From the NCBI GenBank assembly GCA_030867875.1, contig JAOWCC010001634.1, positions 99,923,321-99,987,320 of the forward strand: 64,000 bases of DNA, written 5' to 3'. The translations under genes and the position numbers were made by a program. Origin of the DNA: Actinernus sp. WN-2022. Lineage: Eukaryota > Cnidaria > Anthozoa > Actiniaria > Actinernidae. Shown piece by piece: positions 1 through 11,570 of the stretch (position 1 is the stretch's first letter; each line of letters begins with the position of its first letter). Below the pieces are notes generated by a model. The model had not been told where the DNA came from. It was given only the letters and a program-made list of their open reading frames with translations, and searched no databases.

Positions 1-1454
1 TAATGTCCAAAGGAGGCGTTCCATTGTCTACACTACGTTGTTTCGGTTAATACGACGAACATTGTCAGTACGTTATTACTTTTTCACAGTTCCGAAGGTC
101 ATTCGAAAATAGCAGTACTGACGGGAGAATGAATGAGCCGACTAAAATGTCTTCGTGAACAATTTCGGATGGAGTTGATTTCAATGCTTTATATGTTCTT
201 GAAGACTAGATGTTTTCCCATCGCCGGCATGCATGTACTTTTTTAACAAGCGACGAAATTCGAAGTAGTACGTATATAAAAAGGGGTAGAAAAACTTATA
301 GTTCTTGTGAGACTCGTGACTGAGAATAAAATATATTAAAATTCAAATGGACTACAACACAGTATTAAATAAAGCAACGTTCGAGCTGTGGTTGTCACGG
401 GAGGGGCAACCTCTATAAAACATCAGCTTCCATAATAACTTAAAAGCATTCAATATCAGTCAGCCGGCCCTTCACCTTGTATCCCAGGTATTTGTTTAGC
501 ATGTCGAGCCTTTTATAAATATTCAAAAGCAATTTACATTTACATTTTAATACCTTCAAACGCAGCACACAGATTTTGGAGTCCCTTCTTCTTCAGCCTC
601 TCGCTCACAAAAGCGGAGTTTTGTCCTTTAAATGTATCTAATTTTAAAGTGTCCTCCATGATTCGATCGAGGACGAGAACGGAACATGAATTCGAAATCG
701 AGACAACTTGGTCTATGGAAGTTGAAATCACTCCACGAAGTATTGAAAGCTCGTAATCTTCGCCGTATTTTCTTTTGACACTAAGAATGATTTCACATAG
801 ATTATCTCAATATCTGTTGAGTTCGTTCGGTAGAATTACTTTACGTCTGTTTCTCTAAGTTTTTGCTCTTGCGATTTTGTTTTCTTGGTCGATAATATAC
901 TCCTCAATTGACTTGGAAGTTTTAACATCGCTAGTTGGCTGTTTACAGATCAATATTACATTATAAAAAAAAAAGGCAAAACTCCAACTTTCGTAGTGAA
1001 TGAAAGTGGCGCCTCCGATCTCAAGTCCAGTTTGAGAATCCCGATATGTTTTGGCAGATATTTTCTGATTAGACGAAACGCTTTTCGCAGGTGTCAAAAA
1101 TTCGTTTCGCGATTCTGATTGGCTAAGGAAAATTGTGATGTGGGTTTTCGCATGAATGATTCCATTCGTAAATCTCAGTATATATGTGATAAAATGTTTG
1201 CACCCCATTCAAAATGTCGGAATTTGCCGCGAACTTGTCTGTTACAGTCAAACTATCATTTTAAAGGATATGAATCAACAATTAATCACGTAAATTGTGT
1301 ACTGAGGTTATCGTTCCGCGCCGAAGACTTTAAAAAGATTATAATTATAGTTCGTTTTAAAATTTAGCTTTCTGATTTACGAAGTAACTTAATTGTTATA
1401 AATCCCGAGGTTAATTCAACTTGATATAAATACATCATAAGGTATCCAAACTAC
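1..1454. other. No recognisable gene
   Basis: AT-rich sequence with only short open frames on both strands. None shows a motif, domain or splice arrangement that I recognise. An A-rich run lies near 960-975. I see no clear repeat structure here. Confidence 0.5.
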
Positions 1455-1465
1455 TCTCCCTGAGT

Positions 1466-1916
1466 AAAGAATGTGATGTAAAGTGGTAAGCTGTAGTGCT
1501 AAGTGTGCACGCCCTACGAGGGAAAGAGAAATAATCTCTGACCCAAGTGGGACTCGAACCCAACGACCTGAGCTATCAAGTCAGATGAGAGCAATCGTGG
1601 GTATTGGTGCGTTTTATGCGGTCACGGCGATTATATATGTATATGTAGTTATGATATGAAATCATGTTTGCCGCGTAGCACTAGTAAGTGTAAAGAATGT
1701 GATGTAAAGTGGTAAGCTGTAGTGCTAAGTGTGCACGCCCTACGAGGGAAAGAGAACAAATCTCTGACCCAAGTGGGACTCGAACCCAACGACCTCCAGG
1801 TTGCATGTCTGGCGCTCTACCAACTGAGCTATCAAGTCAGATGAGAGCAATCGTGGGTATTGGTGCGTTTTATGGGGTCACGGCGATTACTATGTATATG
1901 TAGTTATGATATGAAA
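1466..1916 (-). mobile_element. Dimeric tRNA-derived SINE with 11-bp target-site duplication
   Basis: Two head-to-tail copies with a period of 226 bp (1466-1691 and 1692-1916). Read on the minus strand, the right copy has a tRNA-like head with a pol III A box (TAGCTCAGTTGG) and B box (GGGTTCGAGTCCC). The left copy has lost about 30 bp covering the anticodon arm and part of the A box. The dimer is flanked by identical 11-bp direct repeats, TCTCCCTGAGT, at 1455-1465 and 1917-1927, as expected for target-primed reverse transcription of the whole dimer as one unit. The anticodon loop lacks the usual U33, so a functional tRNA gene is unlikely. Confidence 0.8.
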
Positions 1917-1927
1917 TCTCCCTGAGT

Positions 1928-3019
1928 GTTTGATTAGCTATGTTGAATCGTAGAAAGCATTGTATTTCGTGTAAAACTCGGCCTGAAACCCTTCTGTGCG
2001 AAGTTACCGACCTCTGCGTCGCCAAAGCATAACCTGTTATGGTCGACAATTTCGATTTTGGTTAACTGAACACATTTATAATTTACAGCGACGTCACACC
2101 AGTCGAAAAATGACCCCGGCCTCCCCCCAGGGGGTTTTACGGAAATATCACAGTGTTTTGGGAGCTGTTTGTATTTATTTTATTTGTTTGGCGCCAAGTC
2201 ATCAATCAAGCTCCTATCGACACCAAAACACTTTCTATTACCCACATCGGAAGGAGGTATTGTGTAAATGAAAACCGGCTGAGAAAAACGATCGAATTCT
2301 TTTAAAGGGGCTGTGTCACTGTTAGATTTTACATTCATTTTTCCTGGCCGGATAGAGCTATTTCCACCGATTTTGATATGAAATAACGAACCTCTCCGCC
2401 ATGTGAGATGCAAACGTTAAAGACCCTATGTCAACCGGTATGCTTTGCGATCGAGGGTGTAGCTATTGTTGCATACCTTCTGGGAATACAAAAAACTACT
2501 ATAAAATTATATCTCTATTGTTTTACGCTTTCAAGCCCGAAATTTCGTATCATAGGAAATTCGCACAGCGACGTACGGTAGACATAGTCTTAAAGAGTGG
2601 TAGAGTCAAACCAGTTATAAAACACTTTAAACAGTACGCGCGTTATGATTGGTTATTATAAAACAGATTCAATAGTACGCGCACTATGATTGGTTATTAT
2701 AAAACAGATATGGTTGAAGGCGAAATAGCTCGACACCAAAAATAAAAGAACACTTGGAAAACTCGACTCGGGCCTGCCCACGGGCAGCCCAAGTAATAAA
2801 ATTTTACCTGTATTATTAAACTTTTTCCGAACTAAAGAGAGGTTTTTCTGCTCGAAACATCCGTTTATTTTGCTCCAAATATGATTTGAAACGAATGAGT
2901 GGACGAAAGATATGTAGACGTCATTGTTCAAGGCGGCATAAGTGAGGTACGTGATATAAAAGCGAAAGCTTTTATTCGTGACCGCTTTAACACGGATTAT
3001 CAGCCTATCCATCTGTTTT
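1928..3019. other. No recognisable gene; short tandem duplication
   Basis: No supportable coding region. A 40-bp unit is repeated in tandem at about 2633-2672 and 2673-2711; both copies contain TATGATTGGTTATTATAAAA. The remainder is unremarkable AT-rich sequence. Confidence 0.45.
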
Positions 3020-3765
3020 GCTCTTCTTATTGCGTTCGACGAAGGAGAACGCATACTAATCTTGCAGTGGACTCCCTGTGGTCATGTGTGGGCTACCTGT
3101 GCTTCCCCAGGCGAAAGAAATCGAGATTTGTGTATGTCCTCATGTTTGTACTTTTTGGAATAAATTATCTCGGCCGGGGAACTGGTAACTACACGTACAC
3201 GATGCGAGCGGCCATTTTGGTGAATGCCAGCATGGCCTTCTGTTTTGTTTCGCGATCGGTTAGTTACTTGCCTTATTTTCCGACAATCCAATGCAATGAT
3301 GTTTCAAAGGTTCGCAAATACAATTGAGCAAAGCCTGAGGAAAGTGTGTAGTACATCTGGAGGACCTTGAACGTGGTGGTTTAAGTCAAACATGGTCTGT
3401 TTTGTCGGCGCGGTTAAATACGACATCAGCGAAGTTGAGTCAAATAACTCACCATAATTTGTAAACAACCGAGTGAATTCTGTTGGCTTGCTCGCTGTAC
3501 TGGATTCTGCTTTTCGCTGTACATACAGATACCGAAACTACAAACAGTAAAATGACCTGGGTGAAGAGAAACAAGGTCTGAGTTTTCTAGATACGCGTAA
3601 TCGCCGTATCTTGTGTGAGTTGCGACACTGTGTACATCTACTACAATACATCTACATTCAGACGGAGAGTTAATCTATACCGACACTTTGATTTGCCAAG
3701 GAACTGGAATACCAACACAGTACAAGGTGAGGGAAATTTAAAGTACTGACTTCATTGCTGTGTTC
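3020..3765 (-). mobile_element. LTR-like repeat, inverted relative of the one at 20.4-21.3 kb
   Basis: The reverse complement of this stretch aligns by eye with 20405-21335, including blocks around GACAAAACAGACCATG, the segment with GTTCTCCTTCGTCGAACGC, and the block AAGGTGAGGGAAATTTAAAG. The other copy lies directly downstream of a gypsy integrase C-terminus, so this is probably a solo or truncated LTR of the same family. It lacks the 166-bp MITE found in the other copy and holds the single-copy 9-bp target (ACACGATGC at 3197-3205), which makes it a paralogous empty site. Confidence 0.6.
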
Positions 3766-4867
3766 AATTAATCTACACTGAATTTCTAACGGACCTGATC
3801 AAAGCGATCAAAGCCAGGACCCGGCTACTAACATTGACCATAAATAATTCTGGAACTAACAATGGCGCTCAATATTTTGCAGCCAACCTTGTTCTCACTT
3901 GAAAAATACCCGGGAAACATAATGTGAATGATGTATACATATAGCCCCATAAGCATCGCATCCAATGATTTAATGTTACACAAAGGTAATTACAGTTTTA
4001 TACCCAGATGCATCCCCTTGTATATTAACATATAAGTCAAGACATCAAAATTTTCACATTAGTTAAAAAACAAGCACTTTTGATCAGGATTACGTACACT
4101 GTCCACATCATTGCAGCAATTTTTCAGCTTTTCAGACTGTTACCACGGTGCTTTCTCTTTCAAAAAATATGTCGAACGCACTTTGATAATCTATGATTAC
4201 TTCTAGTTTTTATTAATAATCTTTCTTAGCTTCTTCTTATAAATAAGGTCAGTCCAATATATGGCAGATAATCATATAGGTTATCTGAGGAGCAAAGGAT
4301 ACGACCTCACCAAGAGACAGCTTTCAAATTCTCTAAAACGTGCGAATCCAGCAGATCATGCGCGCAGAAGGGACGACACTATGCGAAGAAGAAACCAAGT
4401 GCCATACAACGCGCCACTGCGATCAAAACGAAATGCTTTTTTTTTCCCTCCCCTTCCCCTCCCCTCTGCTTCCCTTTTCTCCTCGCCCCATTTTGACCGC
4501 GCGCCACAGGTAGCCCAATCCGAAAACAAATTAGCAAAAAAACACCCATAAGAGCCACTATCAGTCTAGTCATGCTAGTCAATGATGAGTGCAGCTCCAA
4601 ATTATCATAGGCTATTTTCAATGCGAAAAAAGAATGCTGTGATTATCTACTCATATTTCAGGTAAATAGACTCCTTTAATATATTACATCAAAATCCTTT
4701 ATTTACCAACCTAAATAAGAAACTGTACGTATCGGTGCTTTGAAGCTGGAGGGGGGAGGGGGTCACCCTCCAGGTGTACAATATATAAAGAAAGTATCAA
4801 TGTCTACATGAACGACACATTCGAATCCAAGGTAAAATCAAATCTCATTCAAGCTCATTTTCAGTCT
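3766..4867. other. No recognisable gene
   Basis: No protein or RNA gene could be supported. A pyrimidine-rich run lies at about 4438-4485. Open frames here are short and without recognisable motifs. Confidence 0.45.
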
Positions 4868-5465
4868 ATAATAATAATAATAATAATAACGATGTTTAGA
4901 CAGGGTGCCCATATCTCCGAGGAGTTTTTCAATGGGGCCCTGTGTAACATAACTAATAAAGTAAAATAAAGTTTAAAGAGAATAGTTACAACTAATTAAT
5001 AACAATGATAAGTAAAAATTGATAAAAATGTATATACAATAAGAAATCTAAAAAGTTAAAAAGTAAAATGCGCTTTAAAATTGGCTAATGAGTTCGAATC
5101 TCGTATTTCGGATGGGAGGGAATTCCACTCATCCAAAGCCTGATAGGTAAAACAATGCTTTCCCCAGTTTGTTCTTGCTTGTTTAAGATGGGCATTGTTT
5201 CTCTGCCTAGTGTTATGATTATGTACATCTTTATTTAATAAAATATTAAAATCAAAGTCAATTTGACTATTCATAAGTTTGTAAACTAGTGTACATCTGT
5301 GCTCGCCGCCGTTGACTAAGCGTCTTCCAGCCCAAAGTCTGGAGGGCTTCTGTTGAGGACGAGAAAGGGGAGGCGTCTAAAATCACTTTAGCAGCCTTGT
5401 TCTGGACTATTTGTAAACTATTCATGATGGTAACATTGTCTTTATCCCTATAAAATATGTTTGCA
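4868..5465 (-). pseudogene. LINE 3' end (CR1/L2-like reverse transcriptase C-terminus), broken
   Basis: On the minus strand the sequence encodes the region after the RT domain of a non-LTR retrotransposon: a block with LQIVQNKAAKVIL and LGWKTLSQRRRAQMY (about 5285-5465), then, after a frameshift near 5280, a block with HNTRQRNN and WNSLPSEIRDSNSLANFK (5056-5275). This order and these motifs are typical of CR1/L2-like C-termini. The 3' untranslated part runs to a (TTA)n microsatellite at about 4867-4890, which is the 3' tail. The copy is 5' truncated and dead. Confidence 0.8.
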
Positions 5466-5639
5466 GCAGAACTAACACAGAAACCAAATGGACAGATTCG
5501 TCATATCCTCCTCCATAGAATGACTGTTCGGCCTTCTTAACAAGCATTTTAGCAGCTCATTCGTGTGAAATGTTGACTTGAGTGACACTAGGGCCGTCTC
5601 GTCCCTTACACGACACGTAAAAGGGCGTCTCATTAGATG

Positions 5640-5975
5640 CAACTTATTCCTATCGAAAAAATATTTTCTAAGAGAGACTCTATACGTAAGGCCAGAGAAG
5701 CGTTTTTTAATCGCACAGGCGAGAACACTCGAACCTTATGGCCTTAACATCCAGGACTAAAGAGTCATACTAGATATCTGTTTTCACTTTCTTAACATTT
5801 TTTCACGGTCTATCATATTGTAATCTGTTTTATGACAGCTCAGTGACACGTTCAAAAATACACGCCAATGTAAATTTTCTTCGGTACCTGAAGAGGGCTG
5901 GTGTGGCCAGCCGAAATATTGTACCACTAATTTCAAAATTCTACGTTGTATCGGTCTTTGCTTCTTTATAGTTAT
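5640..5975 (+). pseudogene. Penelope-like element 3' fragment
   Basis: The plus strand encodes, with a frameshift, the C-terminal tail of a Penelope-like element protein: an IFSKRDSIRKAREAF-like stretch followed by ARTLEPYGLNIQD and a stop at about 5758-5760. The same tail (RDAIRKAREAYLITRANTLEP) ends the larger copy at 40.3-41.5 kb on the other strand. Downstream, 5885-5970 holds an untranslated segment (CCAGCCGAAATATTGT) that also has a relative at about 40140-40180. No endonuclease or RT part is left. Confidence 0.75.
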
Positions 5976-6500
5976 TTTTTATTTGATAGCCGATTAGATC
6001 ACTAGTTTGATCCAACGTACACCAGCAGGATTGTCGTTCACGGTTGCTTGCTTGAACAATTCGTCATATCATTAGATGACGCATTTATGACTGCTGTTTA
6101 TAGCCGTGTACCAAGAGAACGATGATAAATAAAGGAAAACCTTTTTACAATTTGCACTTTGCAGACATTATTAGAAATTAGAAACATATCAAGCTATTTC
6201 TACTTTCAAAATTTTGGGCGCGATGAGAAAATGTGTTAGTTTCAGATAAAAATATGAGTTTTCTTTCTCTGCGGATATCATTGAAAACGTAAAAAAGTCC
6301 AAGAACCGTTTCTACTTTCGCATTTTTTTGTGAAACTAAATAAATATTCATTTATTAAACGCAGTTTTTCAGCAAATTATATAGCAATGGCATTACCCTA
6401 AAATGATCACAAAATGTATTTTCTAAAAATAAAGAAATCGCCATAAAACAACTGTTCTAGAGTTTTTTTACGTTTTTATTCAATCAAAATCAGGGCACTG
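5976..6500. other. No recognisable gene
   Basis: AT-rich sequence without a coding region, RNA gene or repeat that I can name. Confidence 0.4.
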
Positions 6501-6835
6501 ATTTAACCTGAAATGTTTGTTCCGAAATTCGGAACCCACATGGACTTCTAAATTCGCCACAACAGGCGATTTTGGAGGAATAACCTGAAATGTTGGTTCC
6601 GAAATTCGTAGTTTGATTACAAGACTAACTGATTACTATACAATGCTACTAATATACTGACCACTGACTTCAGCTCAGGGTGCAGGGCGAGACCCTACGG
6701 AACCACGTGCGCTGTCAATAATAACTGACTATAATAGCTTGACTACAAGACTAACCGATTTCTACAATATATGCATGCTACTAATATACTGATCACTGAT
6801 TTCAGCTCAGGGTGGAGGGCGAAGCTCTGCCACGC
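6500..6835. repeat. ~120-bp satellite-like repeat, array 1
   Basis: Units contain ATACTGACCACTGA, CTTCAGCTCAGGGTG, GAGGGCGAG and CAATAATAACTGA, followed by a segment with CTAACTGATT and ACAATGCTACTAATA. Related arrays lie at 8345-8797 and 11994-12300. The preceding sequence has two copies of an ACCTGAAATGTT(T/G)GTTCC block (about 6510 and 6585). The array is interrupted at about 6835 by a unit that contains gypsy integrase remnants. Confidence 0.75.
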
Positions 6836-7599
6836 TTCAACTGCGCATGTCTATTCGATTTTTCTGGCCATGCTGCCAATTAGGAAACAGCTTAGATAGT
6901 CAGAGCGCAGAAAATACGGAGCCATCCGTGTCCCACAAGCTAGCCAGAAACCGGAGATGAAAACACAAACTAGAGATCTTCGCAAAGATTTAAGAAATTC
7001 AGCAAATGGTCGGAAATCGATAAATCATTACACATATACATACACACATCGGACTTTAGTCTGCCTCGTCCGCAGGCATCTGTCTGTCTGTGTGGTGCGA
7101 AACGAACGTGCGTCTTTTAAATTTGGTCTGTGCCTAGCGAAGCGAAGTGCCTGGCGCGAGCGCGGAGCGCGAGGATTGATCGGGAGGATTGATCGGGAGG
7201 ATTGATCGGGAGGATTCGTGGGTCATTCATCGCTCTAACTTAGACTCTTCCACAGACCCCGCTCTGTTACAAAAACAGGTGGCATAACGACCCTGGAACG
7301 AATCGGTAGCATATTAATGTAATCGCTAGCTTCGATCCTAAATAAAATTCCGGCCTGGAAAGGGGTTAAGAAAATCAAGCCGTTACACGAGCAGATATCT
7401 TAAATGTACACTCTTTTGCTGTGCTGTAATGACATTTAAAGGGCTCAATATGATAGTAATGATATCTTCTGGTTAGGACTGCCTAAAGGATCAGTTTAAA
7501 ATCGAATAGCAAACTATTGGCATGATATGATCTGACACCTTTTCGGTATAAGTTTAATAATAAAAAAAAGCAGTTGGGAAAAGCAACCCTCCTGAGCCG

Positions 7600-7905
7600 A
7601 TGGAAATCACACCTACAGCAGATACGCCATGGACAAGCATTAGATTTATATGGCCCCATGCCCCAAACCGGGCACTATCTTCTCGTCGTAACTGACACAT
7701 ATTCTAAGTTCCCAGAAGTAGAAATAGTTAAATTAATTCTACCGAAGCGAGCGTTTGCATACCGAAACTCGATATAATTTTCACCAAACTCAATCAAAAC
7801 AGACAATGGGCTTCCCTTCAACTGATATGAATACGAGAGATACATGTACGTTCTTGGAATTGAATGGCAAACCAGAACTCCTCTTTGGCCCCAAGGAAAT
7901 GCAAA
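7600..7905 (+). pseudogene. Ty3/gypsy integrase core fragment
   Basis: The plus-strand frame encodes ALDLYGPMPQTGHYLLVVTD followed by TYSKFPEVE. This matches the first part of the retroviral-type integrase catalytic core: the first catalytic Asp lies in the LDLYGP block and the second in the TD-YSKFPEV block region. After frameshifts, GIEWQTRTPLWPQGNANVEV (about 7850-7905) matches the later HxxTxPxxPQxNGxxE region. In that motif the catalytic Glu context is altered (NGxxE has become GNANVE). About 70 residues of the core between the two blocks are missing or scrambled, so the fragment cannot be functional. Confidence 0.8.
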
Positions 7906-7918
7906 CGTAGAAGTGATA

Positions 7919-8062
7919 GATCAAAAACGAGAGCTAGTGTTTTACCAGGGGATCCAAACACCGAGACAGATGAAAGCACGAGGCCGCTTCAGCCGAGTGC
8001 TTTTATTATTTCGAGGTGTTTGGATTCCCTGGTGAAACACGAAGCTCGAGTTTTTGATCTGA
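7919..8062. repeat. Long imperfect hairpin (foldback), copy 1
   Basis: The arms pair over about 70 bases. The left arm runs from GATCAAAAACGAGAGCT through CCAGGGGATCCAAACACC; the right arm contains GGTGTTTGGATTCCCTGG and ends near GAGTTTTTGATC. The centre is a second palindrome around AGCACGAGGCCGCTTCAG. A copy lies at about 17540-17685. It may be an internal MITE of the decayed gypsy unit. Confidence 0.7.
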
Positions 8063-8344
8063 CTTCTCAAGCGAAAACAAACCTGCATTCATAAATCATT
8101 AGAAAGTATTGTTGCCTGGAATTTTATTGCATGCAATTATAGACTACAAGGGTTGTGATTGTTATTTTGTCACGGTCATTTCAACAAACGGCCTGATAGC
8201 GTAGTTGGCAAGACAGACTAGTGATGTTCATCTGTGTTCTCATTGGGTATCAAGATTCATGCATGTGACCAAATGTAGGTCTTCTGATTGACTAAAAAGC
8301 TCATGAATTATTAATTAGTTTGAGAAAGCTTTATAAAGCCAATC

Positions 8345-8797
8345 GGATTTTGGAGGAAAACCTGAAATGTTGGTTCCGAAATTCGTAGTTTGATTACAAG
8401 ACTAACTGATTACTACAATGCTACTAATATACTGACCACTGACTTCAGCTCAGGGTGGAGGGCGAGACCCTGCCACGTGCGCTGTTAAAAATAACTGATT
8501 ACAGTAGTTTGATTACAAGACTAACTGATTTCTACAATGCTACTAATATACTGACCACTGAGTTCAGCCGCCAGGGTAGAGGGCGAGGCCCTACCACGTG
8601 CGCTATCAATAATAACTGATTCACAGTAGCTTGACTTCTGACAAGACTAACTGATTATTACAATGCTACTAATATACTGACCACCGACTTCACCTCAGGG
8701 TGGAGAGCGAGGCCCTGCCACGTGGGCTGTCAATAATAACTGACTACAGTAGTTTGACTAATATACAAGACTAACCGATATCTACAATATATGCTAC
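8345..8797. repeat. ~120-bp satellite-like repeat, array 2
   Basis: About 3.5 diverged units of the same repeat as at 6500-6835. Each has the CAGGGT(G/A)GAG motif, a CACGTG-like block and an AATAATAACTGA block. The array is cut at the TA of CTACTAATA by the transposon at 8800-11991 and resumes at 11994. Confidence 0.75.
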
Positions 8798-8933
8798 TAC
8801 ACCTTTTGCTGTTCATTAGCAGAAAATATGCACACATTTGCGTGAACAGTTAGACCAATGACGCGAAAATACTTTCAATTACTTCCAAATGACATCCATT
8901 TTAGTGTAATTGAAATTCATTAACGATTTTTCC

Positions 8934-9865
8934 AAGGTTCAAGGTTCTTTATTTTACACTATTTACAGGTACATATAGGTATGAAATTTGACATAGGATT
9001 ACTGCGAGAAAAGAAAATTAACAAAAGTACTATATATGGTTTACAGGAATTGTGTGTAGTGGCCAAAGTAGCATTGAAGCTTTCGAGTTAGCCACTACCA
9101 TCAGAATAAATATACGAGGACAGGTTTACCGGAAATGATATCAGAACTTCATATAGTAAGGAAATTAAGGAAAATAAGAAGAAAATAAAAAGAAAATACA
9201 GGTTTCAGTTATATATATATATATACATATTACATGTACATTATATGAAATAGACAGTAAATAGACTTAATATATATTACTACATAACGTTCTCATTGGT
9301 GTATATATGTCAGGTCTGATTATCAAGTAAGAATAATTTATATTTTTTCTTAAAACTACTTTGAGGTAAACATTTGAGATAATAAGGTATTTTTTCCCAT
9401 ATCTTGGAAGCCATAGCTTTAAATGTAAATAGACCGTAATTTGTTCTGGCAGCTGGTCTGTATAAGTTTTGATTGGCTGCATATCTTGTATTATAGGAAT
9501 GGACTTCAGAGGCAGATATAATAAAGTTAAGGAGTACAACTGGAGTATTTATTTTATCATTTTGAATTCTGTGTACAAGAGATGAAATTTTAAACTTAAA
9601 AATATTACTTAGTTTTAGGATTTGTAAGATTTCATAATAAGGGTTAACACTTTCTCTTTTGTTTGCAAAGAAGATACAACGAATACATTTATTTTGTTTG
9701 GAGGTAATTTTTTTTAGCCTAGATTGGTAAGCAGTACCCCAACTCATTAATCCATAGTTTAAATAAGGGTATACGTATACAAGGGTATAATAGAGTTGTT
9801 TAAGTGTATTTAAATTGACATAATGTCTTAATTTACGGATAATTCCTATTTTTGTTGCTAATTCC
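8934..9865 (-). pseudogene. LINE 3' end nested in the transposon's left inverted repeat
   Basis: The minus-strand frame at 9310-9879 encodes about 180 residues of a non-LTR element C-terminus. Motifs in order are KIGIIRKLRHYV, LKQLYYTLVYVYPYLNYG, then KCIRCIFFA, and finally SKIWEKIPYYLK before the stop. The 3' untranslated region includes a (TA)n run at about 9215-9238, an AATAAA and a short tail of GAACCTT units ending at 8934. The left junction falls exactly where the transposon sequence (AACGATTTTTCC) breaks, and the right junction where it resumes (AGAAACACTAAC). The protein part is open here but 5' truncated. Confidence 0.85.
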
Positions 9866-10056
9866 AGAAACACTAACATTCAATTGCATGAACAGGCAAT
9901 CATTTGCTTCTTTTGCCATTCATTTGCGGAAAATGTACTTTCATTTGAACAGTAATCAATTTCAATAACAGGAACCATCCAATCACGTGCGCGAATTGAC
10001 AATCATTTTAGTGTAATTGAAATTCATTAACGACTTCTCCATAAACACTAACATTC

Positions 10057-10225
10057 AATAGTCCATTTTGACGATGTTGCGCGCGCATTGAGAACAATAT
10101 ACATGCAATCAAGAAAACAAAAGATTGTCATGCAACATTGAGTTTTGGCGGGCCACATTCTGGTTTTTGGCGGGCTATATGCTTTTGTTTTCAATGCGTG
10201 CGCAACATCGTCAAAATGGCCTATT
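10057..10225. mobile_element. Short MITE inside the Tc1/mariner element
   Basis: About 170 bp with ~35-bp inverted ends: AATAGTCCATTTTGACGATG on the left and the inverse of AATAGGCCATTTTGACGATG on the right, continuing into TTGCGC(G/A)CGCATTGA. It interrupts a stretch whose uninterrupted counterpart is in the right inverted repeat (TTTAATTGCATTTACAG). It has no coding capacity. Confidence 0.75.
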
Positions 10226-10552
10226 GCATTTACAGACAACAATTATCACGGAAGCGACATTCTTTAGTGCGATCATACAAACATGAACACGTTTTAAACA
10301 CACTATAAGGAAATACAAATTTTCAATATCATAATAGTCATTCTACGGGATATTGCCAAAACGTTCATGAGAAACTTTCGCATTCAGTACAAGAGAGATT
10401 ATGTAACCACTGAAGTCCTCTATTGTACATTTGTCCACACAGAAGCGACATTTTTTTAGTGCGATCATACAAACATACGTCGTTATAATATTCAACAAAA
10501 ACTTAAATTCAACTGCGCATTTATTTCATTTCACTCTGTGTTATACTGTAGT

Positions 10553-11570
10553 TTAGCCTTGAATAGCCTCACCATTTAAGCATCGCGGTAAATATGTCTG
10601 CATAAAGCGATACCATTGTGCGCATTTAGCTCCCGTGATAGTACCGATATTGCGCTGTAATGCTTGCAGCAGTAACTGCGTGCGATAGTCTCCTAGAGCA
10701 ATTCCTTGGCGTATTGTCTCTCCTCTATCATCCATCTGTGCTGCCTTAAGTGCACTTATTGCCTGATCAACTATGTTTAAGAATGGGCTGTAGGGTGGTA
10801 ACATTTTGAGCTCTGTGTTTGGTCCGGGGCCAGCAGGGTTACCATCATAAATAAAGACCACCTGCTCGTCAGGGTCTAGGTTTAGCCTCGCCTGAACTAA
10901 AAAGTCGCAAAATCTTTGTGCATTCATGCCTCTAACAATTGCCGAGTGAAAGATAAGGCCATTGATCGGTGAGATAGCCATGGTGACCGTTACGTTTCTC
11001 CGGCCTCACTGGCCACATAATTGCCGATATGCCCTCTCTCCGCGTCTGGCTCTGCCGTGACTTCTTGCGGTCCAGATGTTATATCCGCACTCGTCTACAA
11101 AGATACAATGGTGCACCGCACCATGACCCATGAACCAGTTGGCGTAGTCAACCCTTTTCTGTATTGTACATCTGGTCTGTTTCTGTCAGCTGGGAGTGGC
11201 CTGACCAGTTTCACTCGAAACAGCATACCGTCTAGAGTCCTCGCCACAGTACCGTCATGGATCCTGGGTTTCCGAGGGAGGCGCGCCTAAGCTCGCGGTT
11301 TATCTGTGATGACGTTAGAAGGCAGTTCTCGTTTACAATTTCATGGAGACAGTCCCTCATCTCGTTATCTACTCTGACGTTGTTCCTACCACCTCGTGGT
11401 CTTTCTTCGATTCTTCCCATCTCGCATGTATCTAGCCACAATACTTTTTGCAGTAGACCTGTTGACCCCTAATGTGTCCGCAACCAGTAAATATAATCTT
11501 CTGTTGCATCTTCAAACGCCCTGATGATTCTTTCACAGTGTTCGAATGGTATCCTGTTTCTCTGGGGCAT
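10553..11570 (-). pseudogene. Tc1/mariner-IS630-type DDE transposase, frameshifted
   Basis: Read from an ATG at 11570 (MPQRNRIPFE), the N-terminus holds a helix-turn-helix (VADTLGVNRSTAKSIVARYM) followed by a basic linker and ENCLLTSSQINREL. The catalytic part follows in other frames. It has a first acidic motif FVDECGYNIWT (about 11080-11115), then FIYDGNPAGPG, then the diagnostic LPPYSPFLNIVDQAI (about 10785-10830). This is the DDE_3/IS630 fold order. The third acidic residue appears as D in NIVDQ, where many relatives have E. At least two frameshifts and one in-frame stop disrupt it; the last 142 codons (10553-10981) are open. It is the transposase of the enclosing element and is now inactive. 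Confidence 0.85.

Larger units (their letters stand above)
6828..8345 (+). mobile_element. Decayed Ty3/gypsy-derived unit, copy 1
   Basis: This block begins abruptly inside a satellite unit (after GCTCTGCCACG) and returns to satellite-flank sequence at about 8345. A diverged second copy lies at 17030-17950. It contains an integrase-core remnant, a three-fold 13-bp repeat (GATTGATCGGGAG, about 7172-7213) and a ~145-bp foldback at 7919-8062. Compared with copy 2, copy 1 has about 450 bp extra between 7155 and 7605 and about 140 bp extra before 7895. No intact open frame survives. Confidence 0.65.

Noticed and set aside
855..1208. 117-codon minus-strand frame as a gene
   Set aside because: Includes a translated A/T homopolymer run, has no motif and no splice or homology support.
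1715..1840. Functional tRNA gene
   Set aside because: A and B boxes are good, but the anticodon loop lacks U33, the stems have mismatches, and the unit is part of a dimeric SINE with target duplications.
11021..11290. 89-codon plus-strand frame as a gene
   Set aside because: It is the antisense shadow of the DDE transposase on the minus strand.
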